A stretch of 64,000 bases of DNA from Sphingomonas phyllosphaerae 5.2 (lineage in GTDB: Bacteria; Pseudomonadota; Alphaproteobacteria; Sphingomonadales; Sphingomonadaceae), in contig NZ_ATTI01000001.1 in the NCBI RefSeq assembly GCF_000419605.1, positions 2,514,501-2,578,500 of the forward strand. The letters run 5' to 3'. The notes under the pieces are model-generated. The model worked only from the letters and a program-made list of their open reading frames with translations. It made no database searches and was not told the origin of the DNA. This document shows, in pieces, positions 32,606 through 41,194 of the stretch. The position numbers were made by a program, and so were the translations under genes. The first letter of the stretch is position 1. Each line of letters begins with the position of its first letter.

Positions 32606-32686
32606 TCAGTTGACGGCGACGATCGCGCTGACCACCGCGGCGAGCGGCATCAGGGCGAGCGCGAGGGGCATGAAATGCTTGAGCAT
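32606..32686 (-). CDS. Possible very small membrane peptide
   Basis: A 26-codon frame, MLKHFMPLALALMPLAAVVSAIVAVN, which is almost a single hydrophobic helix. AAGG lies about six bases before the ATG. The frame could extend to 32848, but that part has no recognisable content. It may be a genuine small inner-membrane peptide or chance; comparative conservation would decide. Confidence 0.3.
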   Translation of the reverse strand: MLKHFMPLALALMPLAAVVSAIVAVN

Positions 32687-32881
32687 GGCGACCTTCGATG
32701 CCGTTACTGACGATGGGGACACAATCGTCGCGAACCTCAAAGGTTGCGCCCCGGCAAGCGATTCCGTCGTGCCGTCTTCGGCTCGACGTGCGACGAACCG
32801 CGGCGATCCGACCGGAACATGGCCGCGATCAGACAGTTGTCCGGTCAATGCCGCATCATAATGGAAGCGGTGATCGTATAG

Positions 32882-33058
32882 ATGCGGGATAGTGTCGTGG
32901 AGAAGGAGCGGGAGCGCCAGGAGCGGTTGGCGGCAACGGGCAGAGCATTGCGAAGCTGCGTGCGGGTCCCCACCGACACCTATATCACCGGCGACATCCC
33001 CACCCTGCTGACACGCCTGGGGCAGATGCCCGCAATCCCCGAACGCAAGCCGCGCTGA
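32882..33058 (+). CDS. Small hypothetical protein
   Basis: 58 codons starting MRDSVVEKERERQERLAATG and ending PAIPERKPR. Third codon positions are strongly GC-biased, as in real genes here, especially in the second half (VPTDTYITGDIPTLLTRLGQMP). A stop codon directly precedes the ATG, and no strong ribosome site is seen. I recognise no family. It ends two bases before the convergent flavoenzyme gene. Confidence 0.4.
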   Translation: MRDSVVEKERERQERLAATGRALRSCVRVPTDTYITGDIPTLLTRLGQMPAIPERKPR

Positions 33059-33060
33059 GA

Positions 33061-34131
33061 TCAGACAAAGCGGCGCGGCGAGTAGAGCCGGGCGTCAATC
33101 CCTTCCGGTAGCGCCTCGCCCAGCAGCAATGCGGCACCGACCGCTGCTGCCGCCGGCGCGGTCTGGATGCCGAAACCGCCCTGTCCCGCAAACCAGAAAA
33201 AGCCAGGCGCGGCCATTCCGTAGACGGGCAGACGATCCGGCGCGAACGAACGTAGTCCCGCCCAACGCCGCTCGACCCGCACCACGCGCCAGTCGACCGC
33301 CTGCTCCAGCCGGTCGATCGCGATCGCCACGTCCATCTCCTCCGCGGCGACGTCGTGCGCGGCAACGGGGTGCTCGTCGTGCGGACTCAACCACAGTCGC
33401 CCGCCTGCCTCCGGCTTGAAATAGAAACCGCCGCTGATGTCGATCACGAACGGCAGGTCGGCGGGCGTGGCCGGGTCGGTCAGCAACTGCACCATCGTGC
33501 GGCGATACGGCGTGATGCCGATCGGGGCCACGCCACTGCGAACTGCTACCTCATCCGCCCAGGCGCCCGCCGCGTCGACGATCACGCGCGCCGCAAACGA
33601 ACGCCCGTCCTCGCACCTGATCCGCCATATTCCGCCGGCCCGCTCCGCGTCCGCGAGTCGCGCCGCGTTTTCAAAGACCGTCCCGCCGTGCCGTGCTTGC
33701 GCCAGATAGTCGCCGTGCAGCCGCGCGACATCGATATACGAGCACGTCGGCTCGCTGACCCCCAGCGTCCACGCCGCGCGCAGACCGGGGATCAGAGGCT
33801 GCGGATCCACCCTCGTCAGCGTGACCGGCGTAGCGGCGAACTCGTCGACCAATGCCGTGATCGCCGCCTGTTCCGTCGCGCGTCCGATATGCACCGCGCC
33901 GAGCGGATCGAGATAGCCGCCTTCGTGCAGCGCCCGACCCGACGCGGTGGTGAGCGGCTGGATCGCCGGGCCTCCGTACGTCTCCGACCAGAACGCCGCC
34001 GATCGCCCCGTGGCATGATAGCCGGGGCGATCCTCGCCTTCCAGCAACAGCACCCGCGCCCGGTCCCCCACTGCGGCGGCCAGACTGGCGCCGGCGATGC
34101 CGGCCCCGATGATCGCGACGTCGAAGATCAC
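33061..34131 (-). CDS. DauA-like FAD-dependent D-amino acid dehydrogenase/oxidoreductase
   Basis: 356 residues of the DAO flavoprotein family. The FAD motif is AIIGAGIAGASLAAAVG; GYHATGRSAAFWSETYG, the late segment WAGLRSFAPDRLPVYG, and FFWFAGQGGFGIQTAPA ending in LYSPRRF closely follow the pattern of Pseudomonas D-arginine dehydrogenase DauA. It would oxidise a D-amino acid to a 2-oxo acid through an imine, probably cytoplasmic or membrane-associated. It is coupled to the upstream hydrolase gene by an ATGA overlap, which gives little clue to substrate. D-arginine itself is not certain. Confidence 0.83.
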   Translation of the reverse strand: MIFDVAIIGAGIAGASLAAAVGDRARVLLLEGEDRPGYHATGRSAAFWSETYGGPAIQPLTTASGRALHEGGYLDPLGAVHIGRATEQAAITALVDEFAATPVTLTRVDPQPLIPGLRAAWTLGVSEPTCSYIDVARLHGDYLAQARHGGTVFENAARLADAERAGGIWRIRCEDGRSFAARVIVDAAGAWADEVAVRSGVAPIGITPYRRTMVQLLTDPATPADLPFVIDISGGFYFKPEAGGRLWLSPHDEHPVAAHDVAAEEMDVAIAIDRLEQAVDWRVVRVERRWAGLRSFAPDRLPVYGMAAPGFFWFAGQGGFGIQTAPAAAAVGAALLLGEALPEGIDARLYSPRRFV

Positions 34132-35072
34132 GGCGCGTGCTGCGCCAGGAAGGCGTCGATCGCCGCCATCGCCTGCCCGCGAATCGGATCGGCCTCGCGA
34201 AGCAATTCATGCGCTGCGCCTTTGCCGAACCGCACCAGCGTGGCCGAAGGCAGACGCGCGGCGACTTGCGCAGCGGCGCGCGGATCGACCAGCCGATCGT
34301 GCTCGGCCACCAGCATCAGGACCGGCGTCGTCAGCGACGACAACTTCGGATCGCCACGCAGCCGGGCGGTTGCCGCGAACGCCTCGTCCAGCCACGCCCA
34401 GCTCGGCGGCCCGAGCCGCAGCTCGGGCCGCGTGGCCATCCACCACTCCTCGTCGGCATAGCGGGCGCTATCGGCCGTCAATAACTGCTGCCGGGCGAGG
34501 CCGCCGGGCCGCTCATGACTTTTCCATGCCGGCCGGGCGGGATCGCCGGTCCGCCGCATGGCGGCCGCGACTCGGCCGCCGATCCACGCCCCGACCGGAG
34601 AGCGTAGCCCGAGCATCGGCGCCACCAGCACGACGGCGTCGGCGGTGATGACGCCGTCGATAAGCGCACGCAGCGCTAGATATCCGCCCATCGAGTGACC
34701 GACGAGCACGTGCGGGCCGGTGCATGCGGCGGTCCGATCGCGCCAGACGCCGCCGAGATCGTCGATCCACGGCGCAAAATTGTCGGAATGCCCGACATGA
34801 CGGTTGGCGCACAGGCGTCCCGACCCGCCCTGCCCACGCCAGTCGAAGGTGCTCACTGCCCAACCGCGCGTGTGCCAGTCATCGAGCGCCTCCAGATACT
34901 TCTCGAAGACATCGCCGCGGCCACCAAGGAACATCAGTGACCCGCGCCCGGTGCCGTCGCGCACGAATCGACGCAACGGCCATCCGTCCGCCGCTGCGTC
35001 GAACATGATGCGCGCATCGGCAGGCACGGTGCGGCGCACCATCACGGGATCGATCATCGGCATCGCGCGCAT
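34128..35072 (-). CDS. Alpha/beta hydrolase, lysophospholipase/monoacylglycerol lipase-like (PldB type)
   Basis: 314 residues of the serine aminopeptidase S33/Hydrolase_4 family. The nucleophile elbow is GHSMGGYLALR, with FLGGRGDVFEKY forming the oxyanion region, the acid in MLVAEHDRLVDP, and the His in KGAAHELLRE. The SMFDW/RGQGGSGR-like element (STFDWRGQGGSG) is typical of lysophospholipase L2-type enzymes, which release fatty acids from lysophospholipids or monoglycerides. No signal peptide is visible. Two in-frame ATGs (35072, 35063) are possible, and neither has a clear ribosome site. It is divergent from cpaA, with 41 bases between the starts. Confidence 0.82.
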   Translation of the reverse strand: MRAMPMIDPVMVRRTVPADARIMFDAAADGWPLRRFVRDGTGRGSLMFLGGRGDVFEKYLEALDDWHTRGWAVSTFDWRGQGGSGRLCANRHVGHSDNFAPWIDDLGGVWRDRTAACTGPHVLVGHSMGGYLALRALIDGVITADAVVLVAPMLGLRSPVGAWIGGRVAAAMRRTGDPARPAWKSHERPGGLARQQLLTADSARYADEEWWMATRPELRLGPPSWAWLDEAFAATARLRGDPKLSSLTTPVLMLVAEHDRLVDPRAAAQVAARLPSATLVRFGKGAAHELLREADPIRGQAMAAIDAFLAQHAP

Positions 35073-35113
35073 GGTTACGGTTTCTCAAACCAATTCGTCT
35101 AGCGCCATGCACC

Positions 35114-35590
35114 ATGGACAGGGGATTTCTCGTTTGGTTGCTGCCCGGCCTGATGGGCGCGCTGCTGCTATCGGCGGGCGTTCAGGATGTACGCACGCGC
35201 GAGATCGCCAATTGGAAAAACGCGGCGATCGCAGTGCTGGCACCGATGTGGTGGCTGGCGATCGGGCTCGATCCGTGGCCCGGCATGGCGACACAGCTGG
35301 CGGTCGCGACACTCGTCTTCGCGCTCTTCGTCGGTGCGTTCGCGATGGGACAGATGGGTGGCGGGGATGTCAAGCTGATCGGGGCGCTATCGCTGTGGCT
35401 CGCCCCGCTCCACCTGCTCGACATGCTGCTGGCGATGGCCGTGATCGGCGGCGCGCTGACGCTGGCGATGCTGATCGAGCACCGGCTGCGGCGCAGCGAT
35501 GCCGCGATCGAGGTGCCGTACGGCGTCGCGATCGCCATCGCCGGTCTTCTCGCGCTTCGCGAACCGCTCCTTAACCAGTTTACCCAATAA
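35114..35590 (+). CDS. cpaA: Prepilin peptidase CpaA (TadV type, A24 family)
   Basis: 158-residue polytopic aspartic peptidase of the inner membrane that processes Flp-type prepilins. The two catalytic Asp are in QDVRTREIANW and in the GGGDVKL motif (GxGD class). It lacks the N-methylase domain, as usual for TadV/CpaA. It is the first gene of the plus-strand Tad cluster, 48 bases before cpaB. Confidence 0.93.
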   Translation: MDRGFLVWLLPGLMGALLLSAGVQDVRTREIANWKNAAIAVLAPMWWLAIGLDPWPGMATQLAVATLVFALFVGAFAMGQMGGGDVKLIGALSLWLAPLHLLDMLLAMAVIGGALTLAMLIEHRLRRSDAAIEVPYGVAIAIAGLLALREPLLNQFTQ

Positions 35591-35638
35591 TAGCAGCCGT
35601 TACGGACGCCGGTTGCGTCCCCGAGGACAAGGTCACTC

Positions 35639-36646
35639 ATGGACAGTCGCAAGCTCATCATGCTGGTCGGGGCGCTCATGGTCGCGGCAATAACCGCCTT
35701 TGCCGCGCGGTCGATGCTGGCTGGGTCGCCCGCCCCGGAGGCGCAAGCCGCGACGGTGGTTGCGGTCGACGGGCCGGAGGTGCTGGTCGCCACGCGCGCT
35801 TTGCCGGTCGGCACTATCCTCGACGCCAGCGCGCTGAAGTTCCAGCCGTGGCCGAAGGAACTCGTCGAAAACGCATATTATCTGCGCCAGGGCACGGACA
35901 TGTCGAAGCTGATCGGCACGGTCGTGCGTCTGCCGGTCACCGCCGGTCAGCCGCTGACGCAGGGCCAGGTGGTGAAGCCCGGCGATCGCGGCTTCCTGGC
36001 GGCGGCACTCGGGGCGGGCATGCGCGCCGTCACGGTGCCGGTGTCTGCGCAGACCAGCGTCGCCGGCTTCGTCTTTCCGGGCGACCACATCGACCTGATC
36101 CTGACTCAATCGGTGGAGGGGGACGGCCCGCCGCTGCGAGCGAGCGAAACCGTAATGCGCAACCTGCGCGTGCTCGCCACCGACCAACGTACCAGCGATC
36201 AGAAGGACGAGCAGGGCAACACCGTCGTCCAGACCTTCTCGACGATCACGGTCGAGGCGACCCCGAAGATCGCCGAGCAGATCGCGGTGGCGCAGACGAT
36301 CGGCACGCTGTCATTGTCGCTGCGCTCGATTGCCGACAACGCCTCGGAACTCGATCGTGCAATCGCCTCGGGTGCGGTCAGTGTCGGCGACGCCAAGGAC
36401 TCGAATGCCGAGGAAGCGATGCTCGATCGGCTCGCCAACACGCCGCAGACCGGCAACACCACCTATGCGGTCGGCGCCGACGTGTCGCGGTTCCAGCGCC
36501 GCACCGTCCCGCCGCGCGTGCCGCAAGGTGGCGGGATGTCCCCGGCCCCTGTTGTTGCCGGCGTCGGGCAGGTCCCCGTCGGACCGAAGGTTCGCGTCAC
36601 GCGCGGCAATGCCGTCACCGAAGTCTCCGTCGCAGGAAAGAACTGA
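35639..36646 (+). CDS. cpaB: Tad pilus assembly protein CpaB (RcpC)
   Basis: 335 residues: an N-terminal membrane helix, a SAF domain (about 48-110, VLVATRALPVGTILDASALKF) and the RcpC/CpaB domain with FPGDHIDLILTQ. It is a periplasmic component that works with the secretin during pilus passage. The Pro-rich C terminus is typical. The start codon follows an AGGACAAGGTC stretch. Its stop is one base from the cpaC start, so the genes are coupled. Confidence 0.94.
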   Translation: MDSRKLIMLVGALMVAAITAFAARSMLAGSPAPEAQAATVVAVDGPEVLVATRALPVGTILDASALKFQPWPKELVENAYYLRQGTDMSKLIGTVVRLPVTAGQPLTQGQVVKPGDRGFLAAALGAGMRAVTVPVSAQTSVAGFVFPGDHIDLILTQSVEGDGPPLRASETVMRNLRVLATDQRTSDQKDEQGNTVVQTFSTITVEATPKIAEQIAVAQTIGTLSLSLRSIADNASELDRAIASGAVSVGDAKDSNAEEAMLDRLANTPQTGNTTYAVGADVSRFQRRTVPPRVPQGGGMSPAPVVAGVGQVPVGPKVRVTRGNAVTEVSVAGKN

Positions 36647-36647
36647 G

Positions 36648-38273
36648 ATGCGCCCCCACCTCTCCCTTCGGCATGGCTCAGCGCTCGTCGCCGCGCTGCT
36701 GGCCGCGCTGCCTTCGGTCGCGGCAGACGCCGCCCCGCGCGCCGCCGGTCGCGGCAAGGCCATCGCCTCGCGTCCTGCCACCCGCATCGGGCTGCCGCCG
36801 GTCGGCGTCACAAAGCCAAGCATCGAAAAGTGGCTGTCGATCGGCGAAGGCGAACTGATCACGCTTCCGGCCGCGGTGGACGAGGTCTGGACCTCGAACG
36901 CCGACACCGCCGACGTGTACGTTGCAAATCCACGCCAAATCCATCTGTTCGGCAAGGCGAACGGCGAAGCGACGATCTTCGCCACCAATCGTGGCGGCGC
37001 GGTGATCTACGCCGCGACCGTCCGCGTGGCGCAGAATTCTACGCAGATCGACCGGATGCTCCAGGCTGCCCTGCCGGGTACCGACTTCCACGTGACCATG
37101 GTCGGACAGATCGCCGTCCTGAATGGCGATGCCGCTGCCCCGGCCGATGCCGAACAGGCGATGCGACTGGTGAGCAGCTTGCTGAACCCCGGCGTCGATA
37201 CATCCGTAGACAATGCGGTGTTGAAGATCGCGGTCATTAACCGCATCCGCGTAGCGACGCCTTTGCAGGTGAACCTGCAGGTCAAGTTCGCCGAGGTGAG
37301 CCGGACGTTCCTGAAAAGCATCGGGAACAACATTACGACGCGCAGTCTCGGCGCTTCGAACCCTTCGCTGGGGATCGGCTTTGGACGACCGGGAACGATC
37401 ACGACCGTTCCCGGTGTGCCGGGGACGAACATCGTGGATGCCAACAACGCGCGCCCGGGCGACACCTTGTTCACCTTGCCCGGCGTGGTGAACGGCGGTG
37501 GCACGTTCAGCCTTTTCGGGCGCATGCTCGGCGCCGACTTCATCAACGCGCTCGATCTGGGCGAGACACTGGGTCAGGTCACGACGCTCGCCAGCCCGAA
37601 CCTGACGGCGTTGTCGGGGGAGACCGGCACCTTCCTGGCGGGCGGTGAGATCCCCATCCCGATCGCACAGGCGCTCGGCACCAACTCGATCGAATACAAG
37701 CAGTTCGGCGTCAGCCTCGCCTATACGCCGACCGTGCTGTCGGACGGTCGCATTTCGTTGCGCGTCAAGCCTGAGGTGTCGCAGCTCGATTACGGTAACG
37801 CCGTGTCGGTCGGCAGCGCCCGCGTACCTGCGCTCACCACCCGACGTGCGGAGACGACCGTCGAGCTCGGCTCGGGCCAGAGCTTCATGATCGCCGGGCT
37901 GATGCAAAACACGCACAACAACAGCTACACCAAGACGCCCGGCGTCGGCGACCTGCCGATCCTCGGCGCGCTGTTCCGCTCCAATGGCTTTCAGCGCAAC
38001 GAGACCGAATTGGTGATCGTCATCACACCCTACCTGGTGCGTCCGACCAACGCGGCCGACATCAAGTTGCCGACCGACGGCTACAAGGCCCCGACCGATC
38101 TGGAGCGCGTGTTCCTCGGCAAACTGGACAGCGGTGACCGCGCGGCGGAGCGGCCCAAGCCGCAGATGGCCGCGCCGCCCTCGGCGCCTGCGCCGCTCGC
38201 CACACCCGCCCCCGTCGATCGTCGCGGCACGAGCCGCGCGACTCCGCCGGCACCCGGCTTCTCGACGAATTGA
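36648..38273 (+). CDS. cpaC: Tad secretin CpaC (RcpA)
   Basis: 541 residues. Signal peptide, then the secretin N-terminal pilus domain (about 48-130, SIGEGELITLPAAVDEVWTSN and FGKANGEATIF), a short connecting domain, and the secretin core with LASPNLTALSGETGTFLAGGEIPIP and the C-terminal VGDLPILGALFRSN and ELVIVITPYLVRP motifs. It forms the outer-membrane channel for the Flp pilus. The start at 36648 has AGGAAAG upstream and gives the signal peptide; the frame is open back to 36330 inside cpaB. A Pro/Ala-rich tail follows residue 480. Confidence 0.95.
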   Translation: MRPHLSLRHGSALVAALLAALPSVAADAAPRAAGRGKAIASRPATRIGLPPVGVTKPSIEKWLSIGEGELITLPAAVDEVWTSNADTADVYVANPRQIHLFGKANGEATIFATNRGGAVIYAATVRVAQNSTQIDRMLQAALPGTDFHVTMVGQIAVLNGDAAAPADAEQAMRLVSSLLNPGVDTSVDNAVLKIAVINRIRVATPLQVNLQVKFAEVSRTFLKSIGNNITTRSLGASNPSLGIGFGRPGTITTVPGVPGTNIVDANNARPGDTLFTLPGVVNGGGTFSLFGRMLGADFINALDLGETLGQVTTLASPNLTALSGETGTFLAGGEIPIPIAQALGTNSIEYKQFGVSLAYTPTVLSDGRISLRVKPEVSQLDYGNAVSVGSARVPALTTRRAETTVELGSGQSFMIAGLMQNTHNNSYTKTPGVGDLPILGALFRSNGFQRNETELVIVITPYLVRPTNAADIKLPTDGYKAPTDLERVFLGKLDSGDRAAERPKPQMAAPPSAPAPLATPAPVDRRGTSRATPPAPGFSTN

Positions 38274-38284
38274 GGATGCTCGAA

Positions 38285-38920
38285 ATGACCACGCGTCCGC
38301 TTCTTCTCGCCACCCTCGCGCTCTGCGTGCCGCTCGCCGGCTGCGCTGGCGACTATCGGGGCGTCGAAACCATCCACCAGCCCGTCGTCACGCAGACGGA
38401 TTACGCGCTCGATCTGCTCGCCGGTCCTGACGGGCTGGCGCAAGGCGAGGCGCAGCGGCTGCGCGGCTGGCTCGACGTGCTCGGCGCAGCGCCCGGCGCG
38501 ACGATCGCGATCGACGACCCCGGGGCCATACCTGCCGTCCGGAACGACATCGCGGCGGTGGCGGGCGGGCACGGCTTGCGCTTCGCTGCGACGACGCCGG
38601 CACCCGGTGCAGCGCTCACGCCCGGCACGGTGCGGGTCGTCGTGACGCGCAGCGCCGCGTCGGTGCCGAGCTGCCAGGTACCTGGTGCCCGCAGCGGGAT
38701 CGTCAACTTCGACGCGCATGCCGGCAGCACCTTCGGCTGCGCGATCAACGGCAATCTCGCTGCAATGGTCGCCGATCCGACCGACCTCATCCAGGGCAAG
38801 TCCGACGACGGCAGCGGCACCGCCATGACGGCCGCCAAGGCAGTGGGCATGTGGCGCAAGGCAGCCCCGACCGGCGCCGGCGGCACGGTCCTCAAAAGCG
38901 AATCGACGGGAGGCCGCTGA
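38285..38920 (+). CDS. cpaD: Tad pilus lipoprotein CpaD
   Basis: 211 residues with a lipoprotein signal (MTTRPLLLATLALCVPLAGC, lipobox LAGC). The CpaD domain shows YRGVETIHQPVVTQTDYALDL at its start and the C-terminal NFGCA-like STFGCAINGNLAAMVADPTDLIQGK motif. It is an outer-membrane partner of the secretin. The ATG at 38285 is chosen because GAGG lies eight bases upstream; alternatives at 38276 (ATG) and 38270 (TTG) overlap the cpaC end. It is followed by cpaE after one base. Confidence 0.92.
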   Translation: MTTRPLLLATLALCVPLAGCAGDYRGVETIHQPVVTQTDYALDLLAGPDGLAQGEAQRLRGWLDVLGAAPGATIAIDDPGAIPAVRNDIAAVAGGHGLRFAATTPAPGAALTPGTVRVVVTRSAASVPSCQVPGARSGIVNFDAHAGSTFGCAINGNLAAMVADPTDLIQGKSDDGSGTAMTAAKAVGMWRKAAPTGAGGTVLKSESTGGR

Positions 38921-38921
38921 C

Positions 38922-40193
38922 ATGAACGCCCCATGGAAAGTCGCCGGCACCGCGGCCCGCGCGCCCTTCTTCGCCTTCTGCTGCGACGATGCGTCGGCCG
39001 AAACCCTGCGCACCGTCGTCGACGATCTCGGCTGGCCGCAGGAGAACGTCTATAAGGGCGGGTTGCGGCAGGGCGTGCAGACGCTGGCGGTCAGCTCGAG
39101 CCCCCAGGTGCTGTTCGTCGACCTCAGCGAGACCAGCGATCCGCTCGGCGAGATCAACAGCCTTGCCGAGGTGTGCGAGCCGGGCACGATCGTGATCGCC
39201 GCCGGGCAGATCAACGACGTGCGCCTCTATCGCGACCTGCTGGCGAGCGGCATTCACGACTATTTGTTGAAGCCGCTGGCGGTGGATGCGGTGCGCGACG
39301 CCTTTGCCGCCGCGCAGACGATGCTCAACGCGCCGCGCTTCACCGAAGCCGCTACCGAACAGCCGCACGCTGCACTGGCGGTGATCGGTTGCCGCGGAGG
39401 CGCCGGCGCCTCCACGATCGCGACATCGCTGGCATGGCAGATGAGCGAAGTAGGCAAACGCTCCACCGCGCTACTCGACCTCGACGTACACTTCGGCACC
39501 AACGCGCTGGCGCTCGACCTGGAGCCGGGACGCGGCCTCGTGGACGCGATCGACAATCCGAGCCGCATCGACGGACTCTTCCTCGAACGCGCGCTGGTAC
39601 GAGCCTCCGACAAACTTTCGGTGCTGTCTGCGGAAGCACCGATCAGCAACCCGATCGTCACCGACGGCGCAGCCTATTACCAGCTCCAGGAAGAGTTGCG
39701 TGGCGCGTTCGAGATGAGCATCATGGACCTGCCGCGTGCGATGCTGATCCAGCATCCGCACCTCATGACCGAAGTGCAGGCGGTTGTGCTCGTCACCGAA
39801 CTGACGCTCGCCGCTGCGCGCGACACGATCCGGCTGCTGTCGTGGTTGCGCACCAATGCCCCGCAGGCGCAGGTGTGCGTGCTCGCGAACCGCGTCCATT
39901 TGGGGGCGCAACAAGAAGTGCTCCGCAAGGATTTCGAGGGCTCGATCGAACGCAAGATCGACGTCGCGATCCCCTACGACCACAAGCTGGCGACCCAGGC
40001 CGCCAAGCTCGGCAAGCCGCTGGCCGCGGCAGGCAAGGGCTCGAAGACCATCGCCCCCCTCGCCGATCTTGCCAACCGACTGCTTGCCGCCACCGGCGAA
40101 GACGCGGTGCCGCTGAATGGCGCCGCCGCGCGCGGCGGCTCGCTATTGGCGCGCTTCACCGAGTTCATGGCCAAGAAGCCGGCCCAGAAGTGA
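38922..40193 (+). CDS. cpaE: Tad pilus assembly protein CpaE (TadZ, ParA-like)
   Basis: 423 residues: an N-terminal receiver-like domain (about 15-130) that lacks a normal phospho-acceptor context, then a ParA/MinD-type domain with a deviant Walker A (GCRGGAGASTIA) and the ALLDLDVHFG segment. TadZ proteins mark the pole or site where the Tad machine assembles. It ends 31 bases before tadB; the ATPase gene cpaF that normally follows cpaE is not here. Confidence 0.93.
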   Translation: MNAPWKVAGTAARAPFFAFCCDDASAETLRTVVDDLGWPQENVYKGGLRQGVQTLAVSSSPQVLFVDLSETSDPLGEINSLAEVCEPGTIVIAAGQINDVRLYRDLLASGIHDYLLKPLAVDAVRDAFAAAQTMLNAPRFTEAATEQPHAALAVIGCRGGAGASTIATSLAWQMSEVGKRSTALLDLDVHFGTNALALDLEPGRGLVDAIDNPSRIDGLFLERALVRASDKLSVLSAEAPISNPIVTDGAAYYQLQEELRGAFEMSIMDLPRAMLIQHPHLMTEVQAVVLVTELTLAAARDTIRLLSWLRTNAPQAQVCVLANRVHLGAQQEVLRKDFEGSIERKIDVAIPYDHKLATQAAKLGKPLAAAGKGSKTIAPLADLANRLLAATGEDAVPLNGAAARGGSLLARFTEFMAKKPAQK

Positions 40194-40224
40194 TCTCCGC
40201 GTCCCCTCGCCCTTCGGAGCCGCC

Positions 40225-41193
40225 ATGTCGCCGGTGATCCTCCTGTTCCTGGCCGCGGCGATGACGCTGGGGCTGCTCGTCATCGCCTTCGCGGGCCCAT
40301 CCACGCAGAAGACGACCGCGCGCCGGCTGGCGGGATTGCGTGATCGGCACACGGTGGTGCAGGGCAATACGATGGAGGCGCAACTGCGCCGTATCACCGG
40401 CCGGCGCGCCACCAGGGCCGATCTGGCGGTGATGCGCATCCTGCCGAACGAAGCCGAGCTGAAGAAGCGGCTGGCGATGACCGGCAAGACCTGGACGGTC
40501 GGCCAGTACGGCATCGGCGCCGTGACGATCGCCATCGTCATATTCCTGTTGCTGGCGTTCAAGGGGCTGCCGCTGCTGCTCGCGCTCCTCATCGGCATGG
40601 TGATCGGCGCACTCGTTCCGCATCTGGTGGTCGGCTATCTCATCAAGCGCCGGATCGGCTCCTTCATCGCGAAGTTTCCCGACGCCATCGAGTTGCTGGT
40701 ACGAGGGCTCCGCTCGGGCCTGCCGATTTCGGAGACGATGCAGGTCGTCGGCGCAGAGGTGCCCGGCCCGGTTGGCGAGGAGTTCCGCGCTGTCTCCGAC
40801 AAGATGCGGATCGGCCGGACCATGGACGTCGCGCTTCAGGAAACCGCAGACCGGCTGACGACGCCGGAATTCCAGTTCTTCGTCATCACGATCGCGATCC
40901 AGCGCGAAACCGGCGGCAACCTCGCGGAGACACTTCAGAATCTTGCCACCGTGCTGCGGCAGCGTGGGCAGATGAAACTGAAGATCAAGGCGATGTCGTC
41001 CGAATCCAAGGCGTCGGCTTATATCATCGGCGCGCTGCCGTTCATCGTCTTCGCGCTGATCTATTCGATCAACCCGCCGTATATGCTGACGTTCTTTACC
41101 GATTTCCGGCTGATGGTCGTCGCTGGCGGCGGTTTTGTCTGGATGGCGATCGGCGCCTTCATCATGTCCCGTATGGTGAGCTTCGAGATCTGA
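40225..41193 (+). CDS. tadB: Tad inner-membrane platform protein TadB
   Basis: 322 residues with an N-terminal membrane helix, a pair of central helices (about 95-140), a T2SSF domain (SFIAKFPDAIELLVRGLRSGLPISETM and ITIAIQRETGGNLAETLQNLATVLRQR) and C-terminal helices. It forms the platform on which the assembly ATPase acts. The start at 40225 gives MSPVILLFLAAAMTLG; the frame is open further up without similarity. Overlap-free, it is one base from tadC. Confidence 0.93.
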   Translation: MSPVILLFLAAAMTLGLLVIAFAGPSTQKTTARRLAGLRDRHTVVQGNTMEAQLRRITGRRATRADLAVMRILPNEAELKKRLAMTGKTWTVGQYGIGAVTIAIVIFLLLAFKGLPLLLALLIGMVIGALVPHLVVGYLIKRRIGSFIAKFPDAIELLVRGLRSGLPISETMQVVGAEVPGPVGEEFRAVSDKMRIGRTMDVALQETADRLTTPEFQFFVITIAIQRETGGNLAETLQNLATVLRQRGQMKLKIKAMSSESKASAYIIGALPFIVFALIYSINPPYMLTFFTDFRLMVVAGGGFVWMAIGAFIMSRMVSFEI

Positions 41194-41194
41194 C

